Source: Verrucomicrobiota bacterium
GTDB taxonomy: Bacteria > Verrucomicrobiota > Kiritimatiellia > CAIVKH01
Assembly: GCA_024233345.1 (NCBI GenBank)
Contig: JACKPT010000006.1
Span: forward strand, 62,001-126,000
Direction: 5' to 3'
DNA: 64,000 nucleotides
Made by a program: the position numbers and the translations under genes. The stretch's first letter is position 1, and every line of letters begins with the position of its first letter. Below, in pieces: positions 51,495 to 59,787 of the stretch. The notes under the pieces are model-generated. The model did no database searches. It was not told the origin of the DNA and saw only the letters and a list, made by a program, of their open reading frames with translations.

Positions 51495-54400
51495 GGCGCC
51501 TCCATGTACCGGTAGGCCCGGACCTTGCCGGGAGGAAGCTCCAACGGAGAGGGGCGCCCGCTTGCCGGATCGCCGGCATCGTACCAGAGAACATTTGCAC
51601 TCGCGGCGGTGACCGCGCCTGCCGACCGCCAGCCCGGATCCTGCGGCGTGTCCTGCCAATCGATGGTATAGATCTTCCCTGGCTCCGTATCAAGGCATAG
51701 CTCGATCGCGGGTGGCTCTCCGGGCTCGATCGACAAGCGCATCCGGGTGATCAACAACGGCGCGGCCCCGAAACCGGTCACCCCGCCAGGAGTGGTGGCA
51801 GTCAGCTCGAAGTTGTCCAGGCGCGCAAAGCCGTTCGGGTTTCCGTTCCCGTCCCACCCGTTGATCTCCACAAACAACTTTTTTCCGGCCGCTCCGGCAC
51901 CTGCGGTATAGAACCCGGAATGCTCGAAGGACTCGTAGGCGGAATTGACGGTGGAGGCCCGCGAAGTCGAGGTCGCGAGCACGGTCCGGGTTCCAGAGAT
52001 CGTGTCGGAGTCAGTCACAAACAGGGTTACCACGATCCGGTCCGCCCCGTCGTTCCAGTTGAATGCGTCGCGCCAGACATAGCTCACATCGAACAGATCG
52101 CCGAGGGAGATCTGGTATCCAGTATCCATGCCGGCGATCACGGTGTCGGTGTCGGTAACCACCAGGTTGCGGGTGCCGTCAAAGTCGAGATTGAGCCGGG
52201 TGGCCTCCAGGGTCTGATCAGGTGCCGTCAGGCCGGTGTTTTGCCAGAACGGGGTAACCGCGTAGTTACGGCTGTCCACCGCGCTGGTATCCGCGTTAAA
52301 GTTGCCATTCCGAATGTCGCCCCCGATGATTGCGGTAACGGATGGTCCACCCACCGCAGCAGCGGTGAACAGGTTGGATATCGACACTTCCGGCAGTTCG
52401 TCGGTCCAAAGCGCGACCTCATCGAGGCCGCCGGGGTGGTTGGCCCCGTCATCGCGACGCCATGGGGAGAATCCGCCAGCGCTGCCGTTGCCGAGAATCC
52501 ATCGGGAGCCGTCGCCGATTACTGCGGTATCATCAAGGTCGAGAACCCCCTCGGACAAGGTTCCGCCGACCGGGCTCAGCCACCAGTGCACTTCGCCCGC
52601 GTCCCGCGTGTCATCCCACGACAGGACGAGCAGGTACCATCGCGAGACTGGAAGTACCCCGGGATGAATCAGTGCATCGGCATCCCCAACCTTGAGGCGT
52701 AATCCGGTGAAGTCCACATGTACCACATTCAGTGCGTTGCCGGATCCCGTGTCGGTCCCCTGAGCAAGTAGATGCGCAAACAGCAGGGGCGCATCCGGGG
52801 TACGGAACAGAATTGACAGGGTTCCCCGGGCGCCGATGAGGTCATCCTGGTCGAGCGAGGCGTTGAAGGTGTTCATCCGGACCGACGACCCGGCCATGCC
52901 ATAGGCATCATCACCAAACGTTGTTCCGGCGGCGACAAAATCCGCAACCGGCAGCGCACCCGCGTTGGTGTAGTTGCCATCGAATCGGAACCAGTAGTCG
53001 GGATCGAGTGCGGTGAGGGTTTCCTCCAGATTCGGAGGCGGCGGGATCACCGACAGGATCGCGGCCGCCGACGTAACCGATCCAAAATCGTCGAAGACCA
53101 CTGCCCGGTATTGGTCGTTGCTCATCCCGGTGGTGACGGCCGGAATAGTCAGGGTGGCATTGGTCGCGCCCGCATAAACCACTCCGTTGGATAACCATTG
53201 ATAGGTGAGCGGCCCGATCCCGTCAGCGGCGACGGTAAACGAAGCCGGATCGCCGGATGCCACCGTAAGATCTGCGGGCGGTGCGGTGACCGTGGGTCCT
53301 GCATAGAAAGTCGTATGGGACTGGAACTGGAGCTTGACCTCATCCTCGGTCAATTCCCGGAGCCAGAACGCGATTTCATCCACCGTTCCCGATTCGGTCC
53401 CCACCCGCAGCGCGTTATCCCACTCAACGCCGTTGCGGTGCCCCACATAGACCGGACCATCGTCCCCGAACACATCTGTATTACCGACATCGACCACCCC
53501 GGAGTCGAGCGGACCGTCCAGTGGCCCGAGGTACCAGATCGCCTCCCCGGGGTCGCGATCGAGATCCCAGGTCAGGGCGAAGTAATACCAGGTGTCCTGG
53601 AGAGGTTGACCGCTGATGAGGGTTGTGGTCACAGATCCGAGCAGCAGGGTCAGGCTGGCTGGGGAGAACCGCATGCTGAACGCATTACCGGAGGCCGGTG
53701 AACCGCCCTGGGCGAATACATGGCGGTTTGCACCGTCGAACGGCAGAGCCGGGGTGCGGAACAGAAGGGAAAATGCACCACGGTCGGAAACCATGTCGGC
53801 GGCTTGCGCGACATGATCGAACCCGCCGACAAGGTCAAAGGCATTGGAGGCATTGCCGAGGTTATCCGTGCCCCGGGGAAGGCGGTTTTTCACGTAGTTC
53901 CCCTCTGAGGTCAGATCGGCAGCGGGCTGGGCTCCGAAGTTCGCGAGCGTGTCATCGAGCGGAAACCAGTAGTCGGGTTGCTGACTCAGCACCGCTTTCT
54001 GGTAGACCCGGACCGGGGTTACCGTAACCGTGGCAGGCTGGGAGGTAACGGTGCCGATGGCATTGGAGACAAACACGGTGAGTTGGGCTCCGTCATCCGC
54101 CAGGGTGACCCCGAGGCTGAGGTCGGTATTGGTGGCCCCAGGGATCGGCGCGCCATCGATCCGCCATTGATAGTGGATCGGCCCCTCGCCAATGGCCTGC
54201 ACCGTAAATCGGCCAGTTGCCCCGTCTGGGATCGTCTGGGAAACCGGATGGGTAACGATGGCCACCGCTCCCGATGGCGCGGTCAGGGCCCCGAATTGGG
54301 TGGCCAGATCGAGCGGGGTCAGTTCCCGGTGCCAGATCGCAACCTCGTCCAATGCCCCCGGCCGCCCATCCTCATACCAGCTTTCCCACTGCCGGAAATC

Positions 54401-56005
54401 CCGGTTGGCGAGAATGAATGGCCGGTCATCATTGCCCGCATTCGAGGTATCGCTTACGCTTCGGGTGCCGGTGCTGAGCGAGCCGCCGAGTGGACCGTAT
54501 GCCCAGTGGACCGTTCCTGAAGAAATATTCCAGCTCGCGCCGAAGTAATACCAAGTGTCGATTGCTGGCGGGGCGTTGTCGAGGGTGATCGTCGCGTTGC
54601 CAATCCGGAACGTAGCGGACGGCGAGGTAAAATAGAGGTAAAAGGCGTTCGGTGACCCGGTGCCTTGGGAAAAAATGACCCGGTTTTTGTCAATCGCCAG
54701 GGGTCTGGCCGGCGTCTTGAGCAGCAGGGAAATTGCCCCGACATTCTCGATGATGTCGTTGGTCTGGTACACCATGTCCTGCCCGCTGTCGGTGTAGTAC
54801 GCGAGCTTTTCAAAGGTCTCGAAATCCGCATCAAATCGGCCCCCATGACCGAAGTCACCGCCATCGAACAGCAGAGGGGAACCACCGAGCGTGCCAGAGT
54901 CGGTTGTGTTTCCGTCCATGCGATACCAGACCGGGGGAACCTGGCTGGCGAGAATGCCCTGGTAGTTGCCGTTGCCAGTACGGAGTACCGCGACCTCACT
55001 GGTCACCGCGCCGACCGCGTTGAATGCCACCACCCGGTATTCATCCCCATTTTCAACGACTGTGCTGACGGTGTGGGTGTAGCTGGTGCCGATGGCGCCG
55101 GGGATGTTGACTCCGTTTCGTTGCCACTGAAACGACGGGGATGGCGCTCCCACCGCAGCGGTCCGGAACGTGACGGTTTGCCCGGGCAATGCCTGCTGGC
55201 TGAATGGCTGCTCGAAAATGTTGGGAAGCGACGGAGTGTTGACCATGAACCCAGAGCTGTAATGGGTCCCGTTGAGCAGCATGGCGGTATTGCCCGCCTT
55301 GTCCCGCAACAACATGTTGTACACAACCCACTGGCCAGCGGGGGCGGTGGGCGAGAGGATCGTCGTTCCCCGGTACGTGTCCGGCGCGATCTCTGTCCAC
55401 GTGTTGACCTGGCTTTGTCCGATCCCTGATTCGTGGGTCAGGTTCACGTACATGTTCGTGGGCTCCAGCCCGCTCACATCATCGGTCACCACCACGGTCA
55501 CGGTGGCAGGCGCATTGAGCGTTGCGGGGTTCGGAGTCACCGTCACGCTGTGCATGACCGGCGGCGCCCCGTCGGGGGTTGGACTGACGACTTGAAAGTT
55601 GACCCAGAAGTGGGTTCCGTAAAGGTAAAATGCGCCATTACGGTTCCGGTCGTAGACCAGCAGGGAATGAACCTTCCAGGTACCGGCCACGGCGTTTGGT
55701 CCGATCTGTCCACGCCCCTCGTACCAATCCCCGCCCAGCGACCGCCAGTCGTCCACCGTGATCTGCCCACCACCCTGAGGATTCAGCAAAATACCATAGA
55801 TCCAGTTGGTATTCACCCCAACCCCCGTATCGGATATTCGTGCGGTTAGGGTCACATACTGGCCCGCCTCCACCGGCGAGGATGCCGACAGGCTGATCAG
55901 CGAGGGTGGCGTTGTGTCCGACCAAGCGACCCCGGCCATGCAAGCCGCCATCAGCACCAGCGGCAGCACCAGCCTCCCCCCCAAGCGACCTGACCTTGGC
56001 TTCAT
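51491..56005 (-). CDS. Giant secreted LamG/Ig-domain protein with one NGDFN module
   Basis: About 1504 residues with a signal peptide (about 1-30). In order: two related Ig-like domains (to about 265), an Ig domain with QPFSQQALPGQTVTF, then three laminin-G/concanavalin-like domains separated by Ig domains. Each LamG ends LDEVA[IL]W or VDEIAFW and opens WY/WFRxD or WFPLDD. Next is one copy of the NGDFN module (nt about 52340-51795), then the shared C-terminal domain. No catalytic motif is seen; a glycan- or surface-binding adhesin is most likely. A start at 56029 (GAAGG 4 bases away) would add 8 residues. It is the middle gene of a coupled trio (57154, 56005, 51494). Confidence 0.8.
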   Translation of the reverse strand: MKPRSGRLGGRLVLPLVLMAACMAGVAWSDTTPPSLISLSASSPVEAGQYVTLTARISDTGVGVNTNWIYGILLNPQGGGQITVDDWRSLGGDWYEGRGQIGPNAVAGTWKVHSLLVYDRNRNGAFYLYGTHFWVNFQVVSPTPDGAPPVMHSVTVTPNPATLNAPATVTVVVTDDVSGLEPTNMYVNLTHESGIGQSQVNTWTEIAPDTYRGTTILSPTAPAGQWVVYNMLLRDKAGNTAMLLNGTHYSSGFMVNTPSLPNIFEQPFSQQALPGQTVTFRTAAVGAPSPSFQWQRNGVNIPGAIGTSYTHTVSTVVENGDEYRVVAFNAVGAVTSEVAVLRTGNGNYQGILASQVPPVWYRMDGNTTDSGTLGGSPLLFDGGDFGHGGRFDADFETFEKLAYYTDSGQDMVYQTNDIIENVGAISLLLKTPARPLAIDKNRVIFSQGTGSPNAFYLYFTSPSATFRIGNATITLDNAPPAIDTWYYFGASWNISSGTVHWAYGPLGGSLSTGTRSVSDTSNAGNDDRPFILANRDFRQWESWYEDGRPGALDEVAIWHRELTPLDLATQFGALTAPSGAVAIVTHPVSQTIPDGATGRFTVQAIGEGPIHYQWRIDGAPIPGATNTDLSLGVTLADDGAQLTVFVSNAIGTVTSQPATVTVTPVRVYQKAVLSQQPDYWFPLDDTLANFGAQPAADLTSEGNYVKNRLPRGTDNLGNASNAFDLVGGFDHVAQAADMVSDRGAFSLLFRTPALPFDGANRHVFAQGGSPASGNAFSMRFSPASLTLLLGSVTTTLISGQPLQDTWYYFALTWDLDRDPGEAIWYLGPLDGPLDSGVVDVGNTDVFGDDGPVYVGHRNGVEWDNALRVGTESGTVDEIAFWLRELTEDEVKLQFQSHTTFYAGPTVTAPPADLTVASGDPASFTVAADGIGPLTYQWLSNGVVYAGATNATLTIPAVTTGMSNDQYRAVVFDDFGSVTSAAAILSVIPPPPNLEETLTALDPDYWFRFDGNYTNAGALPVADFVAAGTTFGDDAYGMAGSSVRMNTFNASLDQDDLIGARGTLSILFRTPDAPLLFAHLLAQGTDTGSGNALNVVHVDFTGLRLKVGDADALIHPGVLPVSRWYLLVLSWDDTRDAGEVHWWLSPVGGTLSEGVLDLDDTAVIGDGSRWILGNGSAGGFSPWRRDDGANHPGGLDEVALWTDELPEVSISNLFTAAAVGGPSVTAIIGGDIRNGNFNADTSAVDSRNYAVTPFWQNTGLTAPDQTLEATRLNLDFDGTRNLVVTDTDTVIAGMDTGYQISLGDLFDVSYVWRDAFNWNDGADRIVVTLFVTDSDTISGTRTVLATSTSRASTVNSAYESFEHSGFYTAGAGAAGKKLFVEINGWDGNGNPNGFARLDNFELTATTPGGVTGFGAAPLLITRMRLSIEPGEPPAIELCLDTEPGKIYTIDWQDTPQDPGWRSAGAVTAASANVLWYDAGDPASGRPSPLELPPGKVRAYRYMEAP

Positions 56006-56047
56006 CTCTGTGCACCCCGCATGAGCCATCCTGCCTTCATTCCCGGA

Positions 56048-57154
56048 TCAATACCCCGGATCCATGAGATCTACCGAACCCTCCTCCGGCGGACGGTCCT
56101 CCATGAGAACGTCGGACTGGTTCGCTGATTGTTGCATATCCGAGGCCAGAGGCGCGAGATCCTCCAGTGACGCTTGTTCAGCCTCTGCCTGGGCTTCCTC
56201 TTCGGCCTCCATGTCCTGGCGACGGATATCCGCGAGGGTTCCAGGCACCGTGGTAACCACGGGAATCAGGCCCTGGGCAACCTCTTCCTGCACTGCAGGA
56301 GGCAGCGCGTCTGCGGTCACCGGCTGGGCGACGGGCTCGGACGCGGACTCAGGGCTGAACTTTTTTTTTACCGGCTGCACATAGTCGGAGGTGTCACCAG
56401 CACCGCCGTTCAGTTCAGCGTATTTGAACTTGGAAAACTCACTGATGTAGTTGTCGGTCAATTCGTCGAGGATCGCAAGCTGGCCCGCGAGGTTTTCGTA
56501 CGCATACACGCTCTTCGGGTCCCGCACATAATCCGACACATACTCACGGAACGTTTTGTACATGTTGACCATCTTGTTCATGAACTCGATCCGGTATGCG
56601 GCAATGAATCGATTGACCTGGGCAGCCTCGATCTCGTCGTTGTGGTAAATCAACTCATTGAGGCGCCACGTGGCCTGCACAAAGTAGTTTTCCCGCCATC
56701 CCGTGCCGTCGTCCAGAGGCATGCTCACCGGAGACCTGTACTCGTAAAAGCGCTGTCGGTTGTAGGCGTCATTGTCACCCGTCTGGACATAACTGTCCAA
56801 CGGATCGCCGGAAATGCGGATCGACGAATTGTCCGAGCTGTTCCATGTCCGGATGTCACGTGTGGTTTCCTGAGAGAGCCGCTCAAACCGATCTTCCGTA
56901 ACCTCGTTATAGCCGAAACGCACCTGCAGGTTGGGCAACAGGGTGGCCAGGCGCATCCGGCGGTCCCAGTCCTGCAACTCACCGAGCGACTTGGGAAGCG
57001 CACCCAGGGCATTTTCCAGCACCAACCTTACCGGCGGCAAGGTATCCGGGGTCAGGTAGCTCAGGTCTTCGGCCGGCGATTCTGCCAGAGCGGGCACAGA
57101 CACCAGATTGGCCGACAATAATAAACAAACAACCCGTGCAATCGATTTCTTCAT
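56048..57154 (-). CDS. Exported protein of unknown function, possibly TolC-like or envelope-associated
   Basis: A 368-residue exported protein with a signal peptide (about 1-24, ending ALAES). The region 25-240 contains a long helical stretch (WRLNELIYHNDEIEAAQVNR, then FMNKMVNMYKTFREYV). The spacing and the PNLQVRFGYN strand recall outer-membrane factor (TolC-like) proteins, but only half the usual length is present. The last 110 residues are low-complexity, rich in Ala, Glu and Gln. GAGGG upstream supports the ATG at 57154. It is 18 bases or more ahead of the giant LamG gene. No family assignment can be defended from sequence alone. Confidence 0.6.
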   Translation of the reverse strand: MKKSIARVVCLLLSANLVSVPALAESPAEDLSYLTPDTLPPVRLVLENALGALPKSLGELQDWDRRMRLATLLPNLQVRFGYNEVTEDRFERLSQETTRDIRTWNSSDNSSIRISGDPLDSYVQTGDNDAYNRQRFYEYRSPVSMPLDDGTGWRENYFVQATWRLNELIYHNDEIEAAQVNRFIAAYRIEFMNKMVNMYKTFREYVSDYVRDPKSVYAYENLAGQLAILDELTDNYISEFSKFKYAELNGGAGDTSDYVQPVKKKFSPESASEPVAQPVTADALPPAVQEEVAQGLIPVVTTVPGTLADIRRQDMEAEEEAQAEAEQASLEDLAPLASDMQQSANQSDVLMEDRPPEEGSVDLMDPGY

Positions 57155-57291
57155 GTTTGATGCCCTCATGGTCTGATTTCCACGGGTCCACGCAACGAAT
57201 CCCGCGACTGATGTTTATCCTACATTGCTTATTATGATAAGTTCAATGATATTTTCACGCAATTCTTTCCCTTTTCTCATCGTCGGGTCCA

Positions 57292-58041
57292 TCATGCCGC
57301 ATCCGACGCGGAAAGGAAAGCGCGGGCCTTACGCCTGCGAAGCCACACCGCCAAGGCACCGACAATGAACAGCCCGGCTGTTCCCGGTTCGGGTACATTG
57401 TCTCCCGGTTCCCAATTCCGAATTCCAAACACGACATCATCGACAAAAATACGATGGCTGGTGTTGGTGTTCGATTTGACCAAGCGGATCTGGATGTATT
57501 CCCCCTCCGCTGCCGGAATGTCGGCACCATCAATATTGGCATTGATTTGCGTCCAATCCTCGCCAGGGTTCGGCCAATAGATTCCGTACCGCCACGTGTA
57601 GGTTCCTCCCAGCGTCGGACTTGTCAGCAGGATCAGGCTTAGGTCCGGACTGTTCTCATGAGCCACATTCCCACTCGGATCATCGTACATGGTCCACGCG
57701 GATAATGCATAATCGCGGGACGTCGACCATCGGGCGTTGAGGTTTTGCAGGACGATCGCGTCATCGTAGTAATATGAAAATACGAGGGCATCGTTACCGC
57801 TGCGAATGTTTTGCGTCACCGGCGCACTGGTCACACTGCGCACCGAGAAATCATTATCCTCTCCGTTGGTCAGCCATGGGCTGGAATCCGAATCGGGCTC
57901 GGTACCCGAAAGGTTCTCAAATCCCGGATCCTCCACCAGATTGAGGATGGCCGCGTTCACCGGTGCCTCCTCAAAGACGAACCCCGCGCCTGCCAGAACC
58001 AATATTCCAACAGCCCTTACGGTGCTCCGATACCACGCCAT
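57292..58041 (-). CDS. PEP-CTERM protein with a GH50-type CBM domain
   Basis: A 249-residue surface protein. A signal peptide (about 1-30) is followed by a beta-sandwich opening PGFENLSGTEPDSDSSPW. This is clearly homologous to the CBM-like domain of the GH50 enzyme at 42855-45914 (GFENLTVTEPDAATSPW), including later RSG..AL..YDDA.VLQ and RIFVDDV-type strands. The tail NVPEPGTAGLFIVGALAVW then RRRKARAFLS is a PEP-CTERM sorting signal. A GTG upstream would extend the frame into the candidate operator; GGGGTGAA before the ATG at 58041 is better. It may display on the cell surface the same sugar-binding fold used by the secreted enzyme. Confidence 0.85.
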   Translation of the reverse strand: MAWYRSTVRAVGILVLAGAGFVFEEAPVNAAILNLVEDPGFENLSGTEPDSDSSPWLTNGEDNDFSVRSVTSAPVTQNIRSGNDALVFSYYYDDAIVLQNLNARWSTSRDYALSAWTMYDDPSGNVAHENSPDLSLILLTSPTLGGTYTWRYGIYWPNPGEDWTQINANIDGADIPAAEGEYIQIRLVKSNTNTSHRIFVDDVVFGIRNWEPGDNVPEPGTAGLFIVGALAVWLRRRKARAFLSASDAA

Positions 58042-58067
58042 TTCACCCCGGCAACCACCGCCCTTTA

Positions 58068-58083
58068 TTGCGTTATAGTGCAC
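58068..58083 (+). promoter_or_regulatory. Candidate operator element upstream of the PEP-CTERM/CBM gene
   Basis: TTGCGTTATAGTGCAC matches the second element of the GH50/sulfatase promoter (42574-42589) at 12 of 16 positions. It lies 27 bases from the start of the PEP-CTERM gene on the other strand. The two genes share a CBM-type domain, so joint control would make sense. Inference only. Confidence 0.35.
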
Positions 58084-58640
58084 AATTTATTGTCATATTA
58101 AACATCAACCTTCTTGTCAACGTAGAAATGAATCACCAGCCTCCAGGCGAAACCATGACATCCATGGAATGGATCGTGGCCACCTGTTCTAGGACCTGAC
58201 ACACACAGTCACCGAGATGCCTGGATTCCAGCTGCTGGTCCAAGTAAACCCACATCCCCTGCGCGGAAGCACACAAGGCTCTGGGCTTGTGCCCGATCCT
58301 CGCGCTGATGGTAGACCGGGCTAACCCCAGAGTGGACACTCCCACCCGGAAAGTAGCCTCAGCTTCGGTAAGCGGGCTTAACCCGTGTCAATATTGGCAG
58401 GACCCTGTTCAGTTCGGTTGGTGCGCAGCAAGGTACGTCAGGCATGACCTTGGACACCTGGAGTGAAACGATCGCCGCAAGGTGGAGGTTCACCCAAAAC
58501 ACCGGAATCACCGAGGAATTCCGACCCTGCGAACAGCTCGTTACCTTCAACACGACTCGTTCTCTGTCCCTTTGGATCTCTATGCGCAAATTCCTCAAGA
58601 CGTTGAAGAAGCCTCTCCTCATTCAGGTGTGGAGGAGTGG
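58084..58640. other. 557-bp region without a supported gene, possible transposase scrap
   Basis: No intact gene is visible. At 58480-58521 (plus) the frame reads RWRFTQNTGITEEF, which recalls the NxGITEGF motif near the end of ISL3-type transposases, but the expected downstream residues are absent. If real, it is a decayed insertion-sequence fragment. The stretch otherwise has no repeats or RNA I can identify. Confidence 0.3.
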
Positions 58641-58889
58641 TTAAGCCAGAAGTCGCTTTTTCGCAAATGCTTTCCCGGAGTGCGATTTCAGGTAGGCTTC
58701 AAAGTCTAGGGCTGTTTTCTTGTTCAGAAAGGCCGAGTAAAAGAGGAGCTTCCATGGCGTGTGCTTGGCGGTGTGAGGTGACTTGCCGCTGTTGTGGCAA
58801 GTGAGTCTCGTCTTTAGATCGGCTGAATAGCCGACGTAGCGGTGAGAGGGATATGACTCGCTTTGTATGATGTCGACGTAATGCAGCAT
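58641..58889 (-). CDS. GIY-YIG nuclease-superfamily small protein
   Basis: An 82-residue single-domain protein of the GIY-YIG superfamily (UvrC-N/UPF0213-like). YVD...RYVGYSADLKTRL is the GIY-YIG motif with the catalytic Arg two turns on; KHTPWKLLFYSAF, ALDFEAYLKS (metal Glu) and FAKKRL follow. Such stand-alone proteins are common in environmental bacteria and often sit in repeat-rich intergenic regions. Function is unknown beyond probable DNA binding or cleavage. It lies just downstream of the palindromic repeat region. Confidence 0.8.
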   Translation of the reverse strand: MLHYVDIIQSESYPSHRYVGYSADLKTRLTCHNSGKSPHTAKHTPWKLLFYSAFLNKKTALDFEAYLKSHSGKAFAKKRLLA

Positions 58890-58913
58890 GGGTACTTTCT
58901 GTGATTGTGCCGT

Positions 58914-59105
58914 GCCAGCCCCGCTTCCTGCTTCACCCTGCGGGCTTCGCAGGACACTGTCGCTCTTTGTAAATCAGAATAAGTGGCTGCGCCAGCCCCG
59001 CTTCGCTCTTCGAGCTACGCAGGGCATGCTTCACCTTTCGCGATGATCGGCTCTTGGGATGGCTGCGCCATGCGTAGCCTTGAGCGTAGCGAAAGGTGAA
59101 GCATG
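58914..59105. repeat. Intergenic repeat region with 17-bp inverted repeat reaching the tRNA
   Basis: GCCAGCCCCGCTTC occurs twice in direct orientation (58914-58927, 58991-59004). Each copy leads into a hairpin-prone CTTCG...CGCAGG stretch. CATGCTTCACCTTTCGC (59025-59041) is perfectly inverted at 59089-59105 with a 47-base spacer. The right arm overlaps the last two bases of the tRNA-Phe gene. This looks like a REP-type element of the kind scattered between genes; only one cluster is in the window. Confidence 0.65.
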
Positions 59106-59179
59106 GTGGCCAGACTCGGAATCGAACCGAGGACACAAGGATTTTCAGTCCTTTGCTCTACCAACTGAGCTATCTGGCC
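59104..59179 (-). tRNA. tRNA-Phe (GAA), CCA encoded
   Basis: Reading the minus strand, GGCCAGA pairs with TCTGGCC as a 7-bp acceptor stem, followed by discriminator A and an encoded CCA. The D arm GCTCAGTTGGTAGAGC, anticodon loop CTGAAAA with anticodon GAA and T arm with GGTTCGATTCC are all intact. Length 76. Confidence 0.97.
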
Positions 59180-59221
59180 CCATAGAGGAGAATGGGGATA
59201 GTACGGAGATCGGCCGGGTTG

Positions 59222-59785
59222 TCAATCGCTTTGCGGATGGGTGTCCGGGGTCTTCTCCGGGGGCACTTCGGGGGTGTCGGGTTGGGCGGCATCGGCGAGG
59301 CCGAGCAATTCGCGAACTTCCTGTTGAACGGTGGAGAGGTCATCGAGCCGGAGATCGGGATCGACGAGGGCAAACATTTCTCCGGTCCTGCGGTGCTCAT
59401 AGATCCGCAGCCGAGTTCCGTCCTCCCGTTCCTGGACATCGCGTTCGATCAGTTCGCGTTTGCGCTCCAGCATGACCGCGAGAATAAACATCACCGCGAC
59501 TTTGGCATCATCCTCGCGGGAGATAAACTGACGCAGCAGGGTTTCCGCAGTTTCCTTTTTCAAGGGTTCGGCGGTCGGGGGCGGCGGCGCGTGATACACG
59601 GATTTCCAGGTGCTGAGGGCCTGGTTGTGCAGCTCCTCATTCCATGCGGATTCCGCAACATCGGTGCGCTCGTACCCTTCCGGTCCCAGCTTCAGGGAGG
59701 TATAGATCACCTGACCATCTTCAAAGGGCTGACCCGTGACGGTACAGACCCGGCTTCGCGATTTGATATCCCAATCCTGAGCCAT
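59222..59785 (-). CDS. Conserved hypothetical cytoplasmic protein
   Basis: A 187-residue soluble protein with no signal peptide. The N-terminus DWDIKSRSRVCTVTGQPFED has a short CxxTG-like motif that recalls a zinc-binding loop, but only one Cys is present. A helical middle (LLRQFISREDDAKVAVMFIL, MLERKRELIERD) and a strand-rich LRIYEHRRTGEMFALVDPD segment follow. The C-terminal tail is Pro-rich and disordered. AGAAGG before the ATG is a good ribosome site. It starts 2 bases after the TPR gene stop, so it belongs to the pgsA-TolQ-TolR-TPR operon. Similar proteins are, to my knowledge, found mainly in the PVC group without assigned function. Confidence 0.7.
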   Translation of the reverse strand: MAQDWDIKSRSRVCTVTGQPFEDGQVIYTSLKLGPEGYERTDVAESAWNEELHNQALSTWKSVYHAPPPPTAEPLKKETAETLLRQFISREDDAKVAVMFILAVMLERKRELIERDVQEREDGTRLRIYEHRRTGEMFALVDPDLRLDDLSTVQQEVRELLGLADAAQPDTPEVPPEKTPDTHPQSD

Positions 59786-59787
59786 GA

